Of a stretch of 64,000 nucleotides of DNA, positions 17,821-29,052 are shown piece by piece. How positions within the stretch are numbered: the first letter of the stretch is position 1; each line of letters starts with the position of its first letter. A model generated the notes under the pieces. The model was not told the origin of the DNA, searched no databases, and saw nothing but the letters and a program-made list of their open reading frames with translations. Where the stretch lies: assembly GCF_014138625.1 (NCBI RefSeq), contig NZ_JACJHY010000035.1, positions 1 through 64,000 on the forward strand. The letters run 5' to 3'. The translations under genes and the position numbers were made by a program. Source of the DNA: Aminobacter ciceronei. Its GTDB lineage: Bacteria; Pseudomonadota; Alphaproteobacteria; Rhizobiales; Rhizobiaceae.

Positions 17821-20469
17821 GTGATTCAACCGCTCCAATACGAAGGAGCCGGAGAGACTCGCAGGGGCATGGCCAAGGAAACGCGCAACGACTTCTATCC
17901 GGTTCCGATTGTGGATCAGGCAGCGCGCCCCGATGCCATCACCCGGCTGATCATCTTTATCGTCGTGTTGACGGTGGCGGCAATCGTCTTCGGCATCTTT
18001 CGCGAGAGGCTCGGCGACCCGTTCCTGATGGGCATGCTCGGCGTGCTTGCGATGGTCGGCGTCGGCTACCTCTTCGCGACCGCCATCGGCTTCGTCCAGA
18101 TCGCACCGCGTTCGCCGGCCGACGGGCTTTCCAAGGCATTTGTCGACTCGATGTCGCAAGGCCTGGTGCTTACCGACGCCAAGGGCCGCGTCGTCTACGC
18201 CAACCGCGCTTATGCCGATATGACCGGGGCTACGACCGCCACGGACCTGAAGACTGTCGAGGGCCTGCTGTCGGACGTGCCCGAAGCGTCATCGACGATC
18301 TCGCAGCTCGCGTCCGGCCTGCGTGACGGCGAGGCCAACGATGGCGAGTTCCGCCTCGCACAATCCATTCGCCCAGGTGCAGCTCCCGGCGCGCGCTGGT
18401 ACCGCGTGCGGGCACGCGCTTTCACGGTGCCCAGCCAGCGCCAGCCGCTAAACGCCTGGCAACTGGCCGATATTTCTCCAGAAAGAGCCGAGCAGGAGCG
18501 CTTCTTTCTCGATCTGCAGCAGGCCATCGATCACCTCGACCATGCCCCGGCAGGGTTCTTCTCGGCCGACCAGGACGGCCGCATCACCTATGTCAACGCG
18601 ACGCTGGCCGAATGGCTGGGCATCGACCTGGCAAGCTTCACGCCCGGCGCCGTCACGCTCGACGAGGTCGTCGCCGGCGACGGCATGGCGCTAGTCCGCT
18701 CGGTCAAGGCCGATCCGGGAACCACGCGCAACGCCGTCATCGATCTCGATCTTGCGACCATCGCGGGCGAGGCCTTGCCGGTGCGATTCATGCACCGCGT
18801 CTCGGCAAGCCGCGAAGGCGTCAACGGGCCGACGCGCACGATTGTGCTTAATCGCACCCAGGGCGAGGACTCTTCCGCACAATTGCGTGCTTCGGAGGTG
18901 CGCTTCACGCGCTTCTTCAATTCGACGCCGATGGCGATCGCCGGCGTTGATCACAATGGCCGCATTCTGCGCACCAATGCACCGTTCCTGTCGCTGTTTT
19001 CGTCTGTCGTCGATCGGGATGCCGTCGACCGCAAGGTCCGTCTCGACACCGTCATCCACGATCGCGACCGAGCGGCTTTCGCGGCCGCTCTCGAGAAGGC
19101 TCATCAGCGGCAGGCCGATATTGCGCCCATCGACACCGTGATGCCCGACAATGAGGAGCGCCATATGCGCTTCTACGTCAATGCGGTTGCCGACGGATCG
19201 GATGCCGAGGGCGCCGAAGAGGCGGCGATCGTCTATGCGGTCGAGACCACCGAGCAGAAAGCGCTCGAAAACCAGATGGCGCAGAGCCAGAAGATGCAGG
19301 CGGTGGGACAACTCGCCGGCGGCATTGCGCATGACTTCAACAACGTGCTTACCGCCATCATCATGGCGTCGGACCTGTTGCTGACCAACCATCGTCCGTC
19401 GGATCCGTCTTTCCCCGACATCATGAACATCAAGCAGAATGCCAACCGCGCCGCTTCTCTGGTCAGGCAACTGCTGGCGTTCTCGCGCAAGCAGACGCTG
19501 CGCCCCGAAGTGCTGAGCCTTACCGACGTGCTCGCCGACCTGCGCACGCTGGTGGCGCGCCTGGTCGGCAACAGCATCAAACTCAAGATCGATCATGGCC
19601 GCGATCTGTGGCCGGTCCGCGCCGATATCGGCCAGTTCGAGCAGGTGGTGGTCAACCTCGCCGTCAATGCGCGCGACGCGATGCCCGACGGCGGCGACCT
19701 GATGATCCGCACCAAGAACGTGCCTGCCGACGAGTGCAAGGCCTATGGCTATCGTGAGATGGTGCCTGCCGACTATGTCGTGGTCGAGGTCGAGGACACC
19801 GGCAGCGGCATCGCGCCCGAGGTTCTGAAGAAGATTTTCGAGCCGTTCTTCACCACCAAGGAAGTCGGCAAGGGCACCGGCCTGGGCCTGTCGATGGTCT
19901 ACGGCATCATCAAGCAGACCGGCGGTTTCATCTACTGCGATTCCGAGGTCGGCAAGGGAACCGTGTTCCGCATCTTCCTGCCGCGCCATGTCGCCAAGCC
20001 AATGCCGGTCGAGGAGCCAAAGGCGGACGGCGAGATTGCCGTGACTGCGGCCCCGAAACAGCCGGAAGCAGCACAGGCCAATGGCGCCAAGGACCTTTCC
20101 GGTTCGGCAACCGTTCTTCTGGTCGAGGACGAGGATGCCGTGCGCATGGGCGGGGTGAGGGCGCTGACGTCGCGCGGCTACACCGTGCATGAGGCGTCGT
20201 CGGGCGTCGAGGCGCTCGAGATTTTCGACGAGCTCAAGGGCCAGATCGACATCGTCGTCTCGGACGTGGTGATGCCCGAGATGGACGGGCCGACACTGCT
20301 TGGCGAACTGCGCAAGCGTCAGCCCGACATCCGCTTCGTATTTGTATCAGGTTATGCCGAAGACGCCTTTGCCAAGAACCTGCCGGCGGATGCGCAGTTC
20401 GGCTTCCTGCCCAAGCCGTTCTCTCTCAAGCAACTGGCGACCGTCGTCAAAGAGGTGCTAGAAGGCTAG
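17821..20469 (+). CDS. cckA: Cell cycle hybrid histidine kinase CckA
   Basis: Essential membrane-bound sensor kinase/phosphatase that feeds the CckA-ChpT-CtrA phosphorelay in alphaproteobacteria. About 882 aa: two membrane helices near residues 40-95, PAS-like regions (about 110-230, 240-350 and 365-470), a HisKA H-box ([18 protein letters not shown], phospho-His at 504), ATPase motifs [30 protein letters not shown] and [14 protein letters not shown], and a receiver domain ([14 protein letters not shown]; phospho-acceptor D in [13 protein letters not shown]). Start: GTG 17821 sits 3 nt after AAGGAG; ATG 17869 (MAKETRND) is a realistic alternative. An out-of-frame ATG-TGA overlaps the GTG. Confidence 0.95.
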   Translation: MIQPLQYEGAGETRRGMAKETRNDFYPVPIVDQAARPDAITRLIIFIVVLTVAAIVFGIFRERLGDPFLMGMLGVLAMVGVGYLFATAIGFVQIAPRSPADGLSKAFVDSMSQGLVLTDAKGRVVYANRAYADMTGATTATDLKTVEGLLSDVPEASSTISQLASGLRDGEANDGEFRLAQSIRPGAAPGARWYRVRARAFTVPSQRQPLNAWQLADISPERAEQERFFLDLQQAIDHLDHAPAGFFSADQDGRITYVNATLAEWLGIDLASFTPGAVTLDEVVAGDGMALVRSVKADPGTTRNAVIDLDLATIAGEALPVRFMHRVSASREGVNGPTRTIVLNRTQGEDSSAQLRASEVRFTRFFNSTPMAIAGVDHNGRILRTNAPFLSLFSSVVDRDAVDRKVRLDTVIHDRDRAAFAAALEKAHQRQADIAPIDTVMPDNEERHMRFYVNAVADGSDAEGAEEAAIVYAVETTEQKALENQMAQSQKMQAVGQLAGGIAHDFNNVLTAIIMASDLLLTNHRPSDPSFPDIMNIKQNANRAASLVRQLLAFSRKQTLRPEVLSLTDVLADLRTLVARLVGNSIKLKIDHGRDLWPVRADIGQFEQVVVNLAVNARDAMPDGGDLMIRTKNVPADECKAYGYREMVPADYVVVEVEDTGSGIAPEVLKKIFEPFFTTKEVGKGTGLGLSMVYGIIKQTGGFIYCDSEVGKGTVFRIFLPRHVAKPMPVEEPKADGEIAVTAAPKQPEAAQANGAKDLSGSATVLLVEDEDAVRMGGVRALTSRGYTVHEASSGVEALEIFDELKGQIDIVVSDVVMPEMDGPTLLGELRKRQPDIRFVFVSGYAEDAFAKNLPADAQFGFLPKPFSLKQLATVVKEVLEG

Positions 20470-20570
20470 GCATCGTGTACAGCCAGTGTCAGTCCTGCCC
20501 GACTTTCTATTAGCTTTCCTGTATGTGCTGATCATGCCATCATGCGGGGAAGCGTCGTCGGGGGTGACAG

Positions 20571-21317
20571 ATGCAGACTACGCCGCATAATGAGGCGAAA
20601 CGAGGCGACTACGCCGAAACCGTTCTACTGCCGGGCGATCCCCAGCGTACCGAATGGATCGCTGCCACCTTCCTTGAGGATGTCCGCTGCATAAACCGGG
20701 TGCGTGGCGCACTCGCCTATACCGGCCGCTATCGCGGCAGTCCAATCAGCCTGCACACGACAGGTATGGGTGCGCCTTCGCTCGCCATCTATGCTCATGA
20801 ACTGCTTGAAACCTATGGCGCACGGACACTGATCCGCGTCGGCACCTGCGGCAGCCTAGCCGACCACGTCAAGCTGCGCAGTCTGGTCATTTCACAATCG
20901 TCGAGCAGCGACAGCGCCATCAATCGCCAGCTTTTCGGTGTCTACGACTACGCGCCGAGCGCCGACTTCGAGCTGTTGTGCCGGGCTGCCCGGCGGGCAG
21001 TCGAAATGGGCATCATCCATTATGTCGGCCAGACGGCCTCGAGCGACGTGTTTTATCATCCCGATGTGCTCGGGCGTTTTGCCGGAGTGCGTGCCCATGG
21101 CGCGCTGGCGGTCGATATGGAGACAAACGCGCTGTACACGATCGCCGCGCGCTTCAGAGCCAAGGCGCTGTCGATCTGCACGGTTGTCGACAGCCTCGTC
21201 AATGGCGAGGATACGGATGCGTCCGAGCGCCAGGAGCTGTTCTCCGACATGGTCCGGCTTGCCCTCGACGTTGCGATCGGCACATCAAGGGTCGAGGCGG
21301 AGCCTGATCGTCCCTGA
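20571..21317 (+). CDS. deoD: Purine-nucleoside phosphorylase (DeoD type)
   Basis: A 248-aa hexameric-type nucleoside phosphorylase that splits purine nucleosides with phosphate in salvage. Visible family features: LLPGDPQRTEWIA at the phosphate site, TTGMGAPSLAIYAHELL, RVGTCGSLADHVKLRSLV, the nucleoside-binding VDMETNALYTIA, and CTVVDSLVNGED with the catalytic Asp followed by ASERQ. The start ATG has GGGGTGA about 5 nt upstream. It lies 101 bp after cckA; no other nucleoside genes adjoin it. Confidence 0.93.
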   Translation: MQTTPHNEAKRGDYAETVLLPGDPQRTEWIAATFLEDVRCINRVRGALAYTGRYRGSPISLHTTGMGAPSLAIYAHELLETYGARTLIRVGTCGSLADHVKLRSLVISQSSSSDSAINRQLFGVYDYAPSADFELLCRAARRAVEMGIIHYVGQTASSDVFYHPDVLGRFAGVRAHGALAVDMETNALYTIAARFRAKALSICTVVDSLVNGEDTDASERQELFSDMVRLALDVAIGTSRVEAEPDRP

Positions 21318-21529
21318 GGTAGCATGGATATGCGGCTGTGCTAACCTGATGATGGCCTTGTGAGTCGACCGTTTCCCGCGTTCCCGATCGATGAGTGGTT
21401 GTCCGGCGGTGCCGGCAAGTTCCGCGCAAGCTGCGATCCATACCTCTTATCGAGCGTTCTGGTCTGTGTTCGTTGCGTCTGGGCAATCGACAAGGGAACA
21501 GCCAGTTGGAACAGTTTGTCGAGGAAAGC

Positions 21530-21682
21530 ATGAAGAGGCGTCTGACCGAGCCGGTCGACATACTCACCGCGGTCAGCATCCTGAAGTCATATGGATATCT
21601 GGGGGACGAGCTGATCATCGCCATTACCCGGATTTTCTACGTCGATCTGGACGCGCTCAACGAAGTTGTCGCCAACGCGTGA
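21530..21682 (+). CDS. Small conserved-looking protein, 50 aa
   Basis: A 50-aa protein (MKRRLTEPVDILTAVSILKS, then YGYLGDELIIAITRIFYVDL), with GAGGAAAGC just before the ATG. It appears helical, no signal peptide, no known motif. The reading frame is open upstream to 21395, but the upstream residues are Arg-rich and look non-coding. Function unknown; orientation as deoD and the helicase. Confidence 0.55.
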   Translation: MKRRLTEPVDILTAVSILKSYGYLGDELIIAITRIFYVDLDALNEVVANA

Positions 21683-22018
21683 GGCCGGAGCCGGCATTAC
21701 GCTGCCAAGCTGGAATGTTGCGATGCAGCATTGGCGGCTTGCATTTTCCTCCCAAATCATCCATATGCGGCGTCATAGGCGCTTGGGCCGGGCTTACGGC
21801 TTTCTCACTAGAGAGACTGGTTGCGTCTGTTTTCACCCTTGCCGGTAACGGCAGGCGGCGGAATAGACCCGCGGCATGAGGCCAGCGGGCACGACAGCGC
21901 AGCCGAGCGGACAGTCGTCCGCCGCCTTGTCGTTTCACGAGAGATTCAGGCCGGCAGGTTGCGCCCTGCCGCCATTGTTGTTTGTGGCGGAATAGCCGTC
22001 GCACGAAAGAAGAAGATA
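21683..22018. other. Gene-free leader region before the DEAD-box helicase
   Basis: About 336 bp with no convincing gene. GC-rich inverted segments (for example GCCGGTAACGGCAGGC near 21840 and AGGCCGGCAGGTTGCGCCCT near 21951) suggest a structured 5' leader. DEAD-box helicase genes are often controlled through long leaders, but this is only inference. Confidence 0.35.
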
Positions 22019-23407
<1,389 letters not shown>

Positions 23408-23462
23408 TCTGTGCAGCAGATCGGGCCTGACTGGTCCATTTGCTGCATTGTATGAATAGGTT

Positions 23463-23500
23463 AGGGCGGTCGGGGCGGTGCTTCGGCCGCCCTTTCGTTT
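23463..23500 (+). terminator. Intrinsic terminator after the helicase
   Basis: AGGGCGG (23463-23469) pairs with CCGCCCT (23487-23493), with an inner GGCGG/CTTCGGCC alternative, followed by TTCGTTT. It is 55 bp past the helicase stop and only 12 bp before the MFS start, so the MFS gene would need its promoter in or before the hairpin. Confidence 0.65.
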
Positions 23501-23511
23501 GAGGGGACGGA

Positions 23512-24741
23512 ATGGCCGGAATAGCGACGCTCGCAATCGCTTATGTGCTGTCCCAGTTCTATCGCTCCTTCCTGGCGGTGCTGACCCCGGCACTCACCGC
23601 CGAGCTCGGTGCCACCAAGGCGCAACTCTCCGTCGCCTCCGGCGCCTTCTTCATCACCTTTGCCCTGGCGCAATTTTTCATCGGGGTGTCACTCGACCGG
23701 TTTGGCCCGCGCCGCACCGCTTCGACACTGCTCTTGCTCGGCGGCGGGGGTGGCGCCTTTGTCTTTGCCTTGGCAACTGCTCCCTGGTTGGTCACGGCGG
23801 CCATGGCGCTGATCGGCATCGGTTGCGCGCCGGTGCTCATGTCATCGCTGTTCATATTTGCGCGCACTTTCTCCACTGCCCGCTTTGCCGTGCTCGCCTC
23901 GTGGATGGTCGCTTTTGGCACCGCCGGAAACGTCATTGGCGCCGCCCCGCTGGCGCAGGCTGCGGAGGCGTTCGGCTGGCGACCGGTTATGGCCGGGCTG
24001 GGTGTCATTACCATTGCCGCGGCACTTGCCGTGCTGGTCGCCGTGCGTGATCCGAAATCGCCGGAGGACATGAAAGAGGGCAATATCGGTTTCGGCGGTT
24101 ATCTCGAACTGCTGCGAATGCGTGTCCTTTGGCCGATCATCCCACTAACCGCGATCAATTATGCGCCGACGACCGGCATCAGGGGGCTCTGGTCCGGTCC
24201 CTATCTCGTCGATGTCTACGGCGCCGACGCGCTGCTGATCGGGCAGGTGACGTTCTTCATGGCGCTCGCCATGGTCGCCGGCGCCTTTGTCTATGGCCCG
24301 CTCGACACGATGTTCCGCACCCGCAAGTGGGTGGCTGTCATCGGCAACACCATCGGCCTCATGGCGATCCTCTATCTCGCGCTGAACGTCGTCACCGACG
24401 TCACCACCGTCACGCTCATCTTCGTGATCATCGGCGTGTCTGGTGGTGCCTACGGCCTGCTGATGGCGCATGCGCGCGCATTCCTGCCGCCGCACCTGAT
24501 CGGGCGGGGCGTAACGCTGATGAACTTCTTCTCCATCGGCGGCGTGGGACTGATGCAATTCGCGACAGGCGCAGTGGTCACCGCCAATCTGCTGCCGGGT
24601 CAGCCGACGGCAGCCTATTCGGCGCTGTTCTGGTTCTATGTGCTGATGTTGGGGGCGGCGATCGTCATCTACCTCTGGGCACGTGACGCAAAGCCCGAGG
24701 TCGTGGTCGAGGATCAGTCGAAGCTCGAGCGCCTGAGATAG
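23512..24741 (+). CDS. MFS transporter
   Basis: A 409-aa major facilitator with about 12 hydrophobic segments. The loop 2-3 signature is DRFGPRRTASTLLLLGGGGG (about residues 63-82), the second half begins near LRMRVLWPIIPLTAINYAP, and the C terminus is short and charged. The substrate cannot be inferred. It starts 12 bp after a terminator hairpin, and its last 28 bp overlap tail-to-tail the SDR gene on the other strand (24714-24741). Confidence 0.9.
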   Translation: MAGIATLAIAYVLSQFYRSFLAVLTPALTAELGATKAQLSVASGAFFITFALAQFFIGVSLDRFGPRRTASTLLLLGGGGGAFVFALATAPWLVTAAMALIGIGCAPVLMSSLFIFARTFSTARFAVLASWMVAFGTAGNVIGAAPLAQAAEAFGWRPVMAGLGVITIAAALAVLVAVRDPKSPEDMKEGNIGFGGYLELLRMRVLWPIIPLTAINYAPTTGIRGLWSGPYLVDVYGADALLIGQVTFFMALAMVAGAFVYGPLDTMFRTRKWVAVIGNTIGLMAILYLALNVVTDVTTVTLIFVIIGVSGGAYGLLMAHARAFLPPHLIGRGVTLMNFFSIGGVGLMQFATGAVVTANLLPGQPTAAYSALFWFYVLMLGAAIVIYLWARDAKPEVVVEDQSKLERLR

Positions 24742-25535
24742 ATCAAGGGCTCCATCTTCCAGCGGGTGGCAACGCGCAGCGCCATTTCGCGCAATGGTCG
24801 CGGCAGCAGGAACAACAGCTTCATTGCCCATGTCAGGCGGCGTGGGAAGGTGACCTCGAAACCGCTCTTGCGTATCGCCTTGCAGACCCGTTCGGCGGCC
24901 GCCTCGACCGGCATCATCGCAGGCATGTAATAGGCGCTCTTTTCGGTCAGCGGCGTGTCGATGAAACCGGGGTTCATCACCTGGGTGCGGATGTTCATCT
25001 TGTCGAAGTCGAACTTCAGCGCTTCGGCGATGATGTTGACGGCTGCCTTTGTGGCGCCGTAGGCGGCCGTCGTCGGCCAGCCGAAATAACAACTGATCGA
25101 GCCCATGAAGACGATATGTCCGCGGCCACGATTGCGCATCCGCTCGATCACAGGAACCAGGCCGTTGATGACGCCGAAGACGTTGACGGCGAAACTCTGG
25201 CGGAAGGCTTCCATGCGCAGGTTTTCGCCGGTTACCGGCATGTAGGACCCGGCATTGAAGATCGCGAGCACGATCGGCCCGGCCTGCGCTTCGATGGCGG
25301 CGACGGCGGCAGCCATTCCAGCCTCGTCGGTGACGTCGGAGGGAAAGGCCAGCACCTTTCCGGCCATGCCGCGTGTTTCCTCGATCAGAGTATCGAGCGG
25401 GTCGTTGGCCCGGACGGTGACGGCAACCGTGTAGCCTTGTTTTGCCAACAAGCGGGCCACGCTGCGGCCAATACCGGTGCTGCCGCCGGTAATCCACGCG
25501 ACCCCGTGTTCCGGGTCGGCCCGGTATGTGCTCAC
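24714..25535 (-). CDS. SDR family oxidoreductase
   Basis: A 273-aa short-chain dehydrogenase. The NAD(P) glycine motif is WITGGSTGIGRSVARLLAKQ (T-G-G-x-x-x-G-I-G), NAG is present (FNAGSYMPVTG), and the active site shows S in GSISCYFG with YGATKAAVN (Y-x-x-x-K). Near the C terminus come hydrophobic/basic residues (LTWAMKLLFLLPRPLREMAL), which may associate with membrane, as in lipid-modifying SDRs. Substrate unknown. The gene ends inside the 3' end of the MFS gene. Confidence 0.92.
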   Translation of the reverse strand: MSTYRADPEHGVAWITGGSTGIGRSVARLLAKQGYTVAVTVRANDPLDTLIEETRGMAGKVLAFPSDVTDEAGMAAAVAAIEAQAGPIVLAIFNAGSYMPVTGENLRMEAFRQSFAVNVFGVINGLVPVIERMRNRGRGHIVFMGSISCYFGWPTTAAYGATKAAVNIIAEALKFDFDKMNIRTQVMNPGFIDTPLTEKSAYYMPAMMPVEAAAERVCKAIRKSGFEVTFPRRLTWAMKLLFLLPRPLREMALRVATRWKMEPLIYLRRSSFD

Positions 25536-25752
25536 TTCTAACCTCTGGGCAGTAGCTATTGCGTAGCTCTAGCCGGGCGGCATGCATATGGAAAGGCTGT
25601 TTTAGGAAGCACCGTGATGATGGTGCCTTGACTGGTCAGGGAGGGGGCTTGCGCGCGTTGACGTCGGGATGCGACTGGTCCAGAGAATTTCATCCCTTGA
25701 AAGCGCGAGCTCACATTTCTAGGGTTCTCAGGCGAATTAGGAAGGAATCTTC

Positions 25753-26784
25753 ATGCGCTCGGTGATCGATGCCATCGGCAATACGCCTCTCATCCGGCTC
25801 AAGCGGGCCTCGGAGGAAACCGGCTGCGAGATACTCGGCAAGGCCGAGTTCATGAACCCGGGGCAATCGGTCAAGGATCGCGCCGGCCTGTTCATCATCC
25901 GCGACGCCGAAAAACGCGGGCAGCTGCGGCCCGGCGGTGTCATCGTCGAAGGCACGGCCGGCAATACCGGCATCGGCCTGACCGTCGTTGCCAAGGCGCT
26001 CGGCTACCGCACTGTGATCGTCATTCCCGACACGCAGAGCCAGGAAAAGAAGGATGCGCTTCGCCTGCTCGGTGCCGAGCTGATCGAGGTTCCGGCCGTT
26101 CCCTACAAGAACCCGAACAACTACGTGAAGGTTTCCGGTCGCCTGGCCGAGCAACTGGCGAAAACCGAGCCGAACGGCGCCATCTGGGCCAATCAGTTCG
26201 ATAACGTCGCCAACCGCGAAGGCCATATCCGCACCACGGCCGAGGAAATCTGGCAGCAGACCGGCGGCAAGGTTGACGGTTTCGTTTCGGCCGTCGGCAC
26301 CGGCGGCACGCTTGCGGGCGTAGCGATCGGGCTGAAGGCAAAGAGTGCTGCCGTGAAGATCGCCATCGCCGATCCCTTGGGTGCTGCGCTCTACAGCTAC
26401 TACACTTCGGGCGAATTGAAAGCCGAAGGCAGTTCGATCACCGAAGGCATCGGCCAGGGCCGGATCACCGCCAATCTGGAAGATTTTACACCGGATTTTT
26501 CGTACCAAATCCCCGATGAGGAAGCATTGCCGATCGTCTTCGGGCTGATCCAGGAAGAGGGTATCTGCGTTGGCGGCTCGACCGGCATCAACATTGCCGG
26601 CGCGATCCGGCTGGCAAGACAGCTCGGCCCTGGGCACACCATCGTGACGGTCCTTGCCGATTTCGGCACGCGCTACCAGTCCAAGCTGTTCAACCCTGAT
26701 TTCCTGCGTAGCAAGAGCCTGCCTGTGCCCGATTGGATGGAGACCGAGCCCAGCATTTCGGTGCCGTTCGAGCAGGTGGCGTGA
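25753..26784 (+). CDS. cysK: Cysteine synthase A (long form)
   Basis: A 343-aa PLP enzyme, O-acetylserine sulfhydrylase, making cysteine from O-acetylserine and sulfide. The PLP lysine is in MNPGQSVKDRAGLFII (K42 region); the substrate loop reads EGTAGNTGIGL, the variant of TSGNTG seen in the longer subfamily shared with fungi; the phosphate cup is GTGGTLAG; VGGSTGINIAGA follows. A C-terminal extension of about 20 residues (PDWMETEPSISVPFEQVA) is also typical of that subfamily. ATG 25753 has AGGAA upstream. First gene of a tight operon: its TGA overlaps the alaX ATG (TGATG). Confidence 0.93.
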   Translation: MRSVIDAIGNTPLIRLKRASEETGCEILGKAEFMNPGQSVKDRAGLFIIRDAEKRGQLRPGGVIVEGTAGNTGIGLTVVAKALGYRTVIVIPDTQSQEKKDALRLLGAELIEVPAVPYKNPNNYVKVSGRLAEQLAKTEPNGAIWANQFDNVANREGHIRTTAEEIWQQTGGKVDGFVSAVGTGGTLAGVAIGLKAKSAAVKIAIADPLGAALYSYYTSGELKAEGSSITEGIGQGRITANLEDFTPDFSYQIPDEEALPIVFGLIQEEGICVGGSTGINIAGAIRLARQLGPGHTIVTVLADFGTRYQSKLFNPDFLRSKSLPVPDWMETEPSISVPFEQVA

Positions 26785-27527
26785 TGGCATTTTCGACCGA
26801 GGCGGTGTTTCGCGAGGATTCTTATCTCCGCGAGACCGAGGCCAGTGTCGTCGGCGTCAATGAGCGCGGCGGCATTATCCTCGACCGGACGATCTTCTAT
26901 GCGACCTCGGGCGGCCAGCCCGGCGACACCGGCATCCTGGTGCGCGAGGACGGCAGCCGGATCGCTGTGGAGGCCACGATCACGGGTGAAAGCAAGGACG
27001 AGATCATCCATGTGCCCGCTCTGGAACAGGGAGTACCCGAGGTTGGCGAGCGGTTGAGGCTGGCGATCGACTGGCCGCGGCGGCTTCTGTTGATGCGCAT
27101 GCACGCGGCCTGCCATCTGTTGACGGTGGTCTGTCCGTACCCGATCACCGGAGCGTCGGTCAGCGAGGAGGATTCGCGCGTCGATTTCGACATCCCCGAC
27201 GCCGGCTTCACGAGGGAAGATGTGACCGCCAGGTTGATGGAGCTCGTCCGCGCCAACCATCCGATCTACACCAGCTGGATTTCCGACGCCGAGCTTGCCG
27301 CCAATCCGACGTTGGTAAAGTCCAAGAATGTGCGCCCGCCATCCGGCACCGGCAAGATCAGGCTCGTCTGCATCGGCGACAATGCCTCGGTCGACAGCCA
27401 GCCCTGCGGCGGAACCCATGTCGCCAGCACTGCCGAAATCGGCGAGATCCATATCGGCAAGATCGAAAAGAAGGGGCGGGAAAACCGCCGCTTCCGCATC
27501 CGCTTCGGCGCGATGCCTGCCAATTGA
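26784..27527 (+). CDS. alaX: Alanyl-tRNA editing protein AlaX
   Basis: A 247-aa free-standing editing domain that hydrolyses Ser- or Gly-tRNA(Ala). Zinc ligands are the HxxxH pair (RMHAACHLLTVV, about residues 107-118) and the C-x-x-x-H pair (SQPCGGTHVAST). The N-terminal part (FYATSGGQPGDTGILV) is the glycine-rich motif of AlaX-M. ATG 26784 overlaps the cysK stop as TGATG, so translation is coupled. Placing AlaX after cysteine synthase links amino-acid supply with translation accuracy; that link is an inference. Confidence 0.92.
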   Translation: MAFSTEAVFREDSYLRETEASVVGVNERGGIILDRTIFYATSGGQPGDTGILVREDGSRIAVEATITGESKDEIIHVPALEQGVPEVGERLRLAIDWPRRLLLMRMHAACHLLTVVCPYPITGASVSEEDSRVDFDIPDAGFTREDVTARLMELVRANHPIYTSWISDAELAANPTLVKSKNVRPPSGTGKIRLVCIGDNASVDSQPCGGTHVASTAEIGEIHIGKIEKKGRENRRFRIRFGAMPAN

Positions 27528-27543
27528 ACCTGGAGACGTTGCC

Positions 27544-28395
27544 ATGAGTGACAAGAGCGCCTTCGTCATCGATGCGGACTGGCTGGAAATGCGGCTAGGT
27601 ACGCCCGGCCTGTCGATCGTCGACGCTTCCTGGTACATGCCGGCGCAGAAACGCGACCCGCGCGCCGAATATGACGCCGCCCACATCCCGGGTGCGGTGT
27701 TCTTTGACCAGGACCTGATCGTCGATCCGGATTCTGCACTGCCGCACACGCTGCCGTCACCCTCTCTGTTTGCACGTTTCGCAGGCTCGATGGGGATTTC
27801 AGCGGACGACACCATCGTCATCTATGACGGCCCGGGGTTCCAGACGGCACCGCGGGTCTGGTGGATGTTCCGGATCATGGGCGTGTTCCAGGTCTACATT
27901 CTCGACGGTGGCTTCGACCGCTGGAAGGCGGCTGGTAGACCGGTGACCGCCGAGCCGACCAAGACCGCGCCCGGCGTGTTCCACGTCGACTATGACGCTT
28001 CGAAGGTCGTTTCGCTGGCCGAGATGCGCAAGATCGTCGACACGGGCAGTGCCCAGATCGCCGACGCGCGTTCTGCCGGACGCTTCGAGGGCACCGATCC
28101 AGAACCGCGTCCTGGCCTGCGCTCCGGCCACATGCCGGGTGCGCACAGCGTGCCGTCGGTGACGTTGTCGGAGAATGGCGAGCTTCTGCCGCTCGACCGG
28201 CTGAAGGCAACGCTCGAGGCGGCGGGGCTCGATCTCACGAAGCCTGTCGTCACCTCCTGTGGTTCGGGCGTTACCGCTGCCGTCATCACGCTTGCGCTTC
28301 AGTCGCTCGGGCACGGCGACGTCAGGCTTTACGATGGTTCCTGGACCGAATGGGGCGGCATGTCCGACACGCCTGTCGTGACGGGGAAAGCATGA
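27544..28395 (+). CDS. sseA: 3-mercaptopyruvate / thiosulfate sulfurtransferase
   Basis: A 283-aa two-domain rhodanese. The N-terminal inactive domain (residues about 5-130; FVIDADWLEMRLGTPGLSIV) is followed by the active one (about 155-280) whose loop is CGSGVTA, the CG[S/T]GV signature of 3-mercaptopyruvate sulfurtransferases. It transfers sulfur from mercaptopyruvate to thiols or cyanide. ATG 27544 has GGAG about 8 nt upstream, 16 bp after alaX. The stop overlaps the next ATG (ATGA at 28392-28395). Confidence 0.92.
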   Translation: MSDKSAFVIDADWLEMRLGTPGLSIVDASWYMPAQKRDPRAEYDAAHIPGAVFFDQDLIVDPDSALPHTLPSPSLFARFAGSMGISADDTIVIYDGPGFQTAPRVWWMFRIMGVFQVYILDGGFDRWKAAGRPVTAEPTKTAPGVFHVDYDASKVVSLAEMRKIVDTGSAQIADARSAGRFEGTDPEPRPGLRSGHMPGAHSVPSVTLSENGELLPLDRLKATLEAAGLDLTKPVVTSCGSGVTAAVITLALQSLGHGDVRLYDGSWTEWGGMSDTPVVTGKA

Positions 28396-28961
28396 GCATG
28401 GCCGTCGACCGCAGCGAGAACATCGAGGTGACGGTCACCTTTCTGGAAATGCACACGCCACCTGTTTACACGCCGCCGCTGCCGGTCAATCGCCAGATCG
28501 CGCTTCTGAGGACGCGTGACATTCCGCTGCACTACTACCGCTATCTCGCCGACCGCGTCGGCCGCAAATGGCATTGGGTCAACAGCCTGAGGCTCAATGA
28601 CGAAGAACTTGCCGCCGGTCTGCATCGCGAGGACCGCGACATCAGGGTGCTTTATCTCGATGGCGCGCCGGCGGGCTTCATGGACATCAAGCCGCATCTG
28701 CCCGAAGAGGTTGAACTCGCCTATTTCGGCATGATGGAACACGCCACCGGGCAGGGTATCGGCCGCTGGTTCCTGGGGGCTGCGATCGCAGCGGCGTGGA
28801 CCTACAGGCCGCACAAGGTGACGGTTCAGACCTGCACCCTCGACCATCCCGCGGCCTTGCCGCTCTACCAGAAGATGGGTTTTTCGCCAGTTGCTCAGAA
28901 AACCGAAACGGTTCGCACCATGAGCTTTGCCGAACGTTCGGCAAGCGTGATGCGGCCGTAA
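28392..28961 (+). CDS. GNAT family N-acetyltransferase
   Basis: A 189-aa acetyltransferase. Distinct parts are LPVNRQIALLRTRDIPLHYY near the start, AYFGMMEHATGQGIGRWFLG (the R/Q-x-x-G-x-G/A acetyl-CoA loop, about 116-135) and a C-terminal NPAALPLYQKMGF-like segment (DHPAALPLYQKMGFSPVAQK). Acceptor unknown. The ATG overlaps the sseA stop by 4 bp, making it the last gene of the cysK-alaX-sseA operon. Confidence 0.92.
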   Translation: MSMAVDRSENIEVTVTFLEMHTPPVYTPPLPVNRQIALLRTRDIPLHYYRYLADRVGRKWHWVNSLRLNDEELAAGLHREDRDIRVLYLDGAPAGFMDIKPHLPEEVELAYFGMMEHATGQGIGRWFLGAAIAAAWTYRPHKVTVQTCTLDHPAALPLYQKMGFSPVAQKTETVRTMSFAERSASVMRP

Positions 28962-29052
28962 TGGCGCACAACCCAGCCTGAACCGCCCGTTCATCGCTGC
29001 TTCATGTCGGTTCTGGCATTTTCCACGCAACAAATATGCAAGGAGAATGAGG

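Noticed and set aside
17819-17824. ATG-TGA start-stop overlapping the cckA GTG
   Set aside because: Probably a chance overlap with GTG; start-stop elements can regulate, but there is no further sign.
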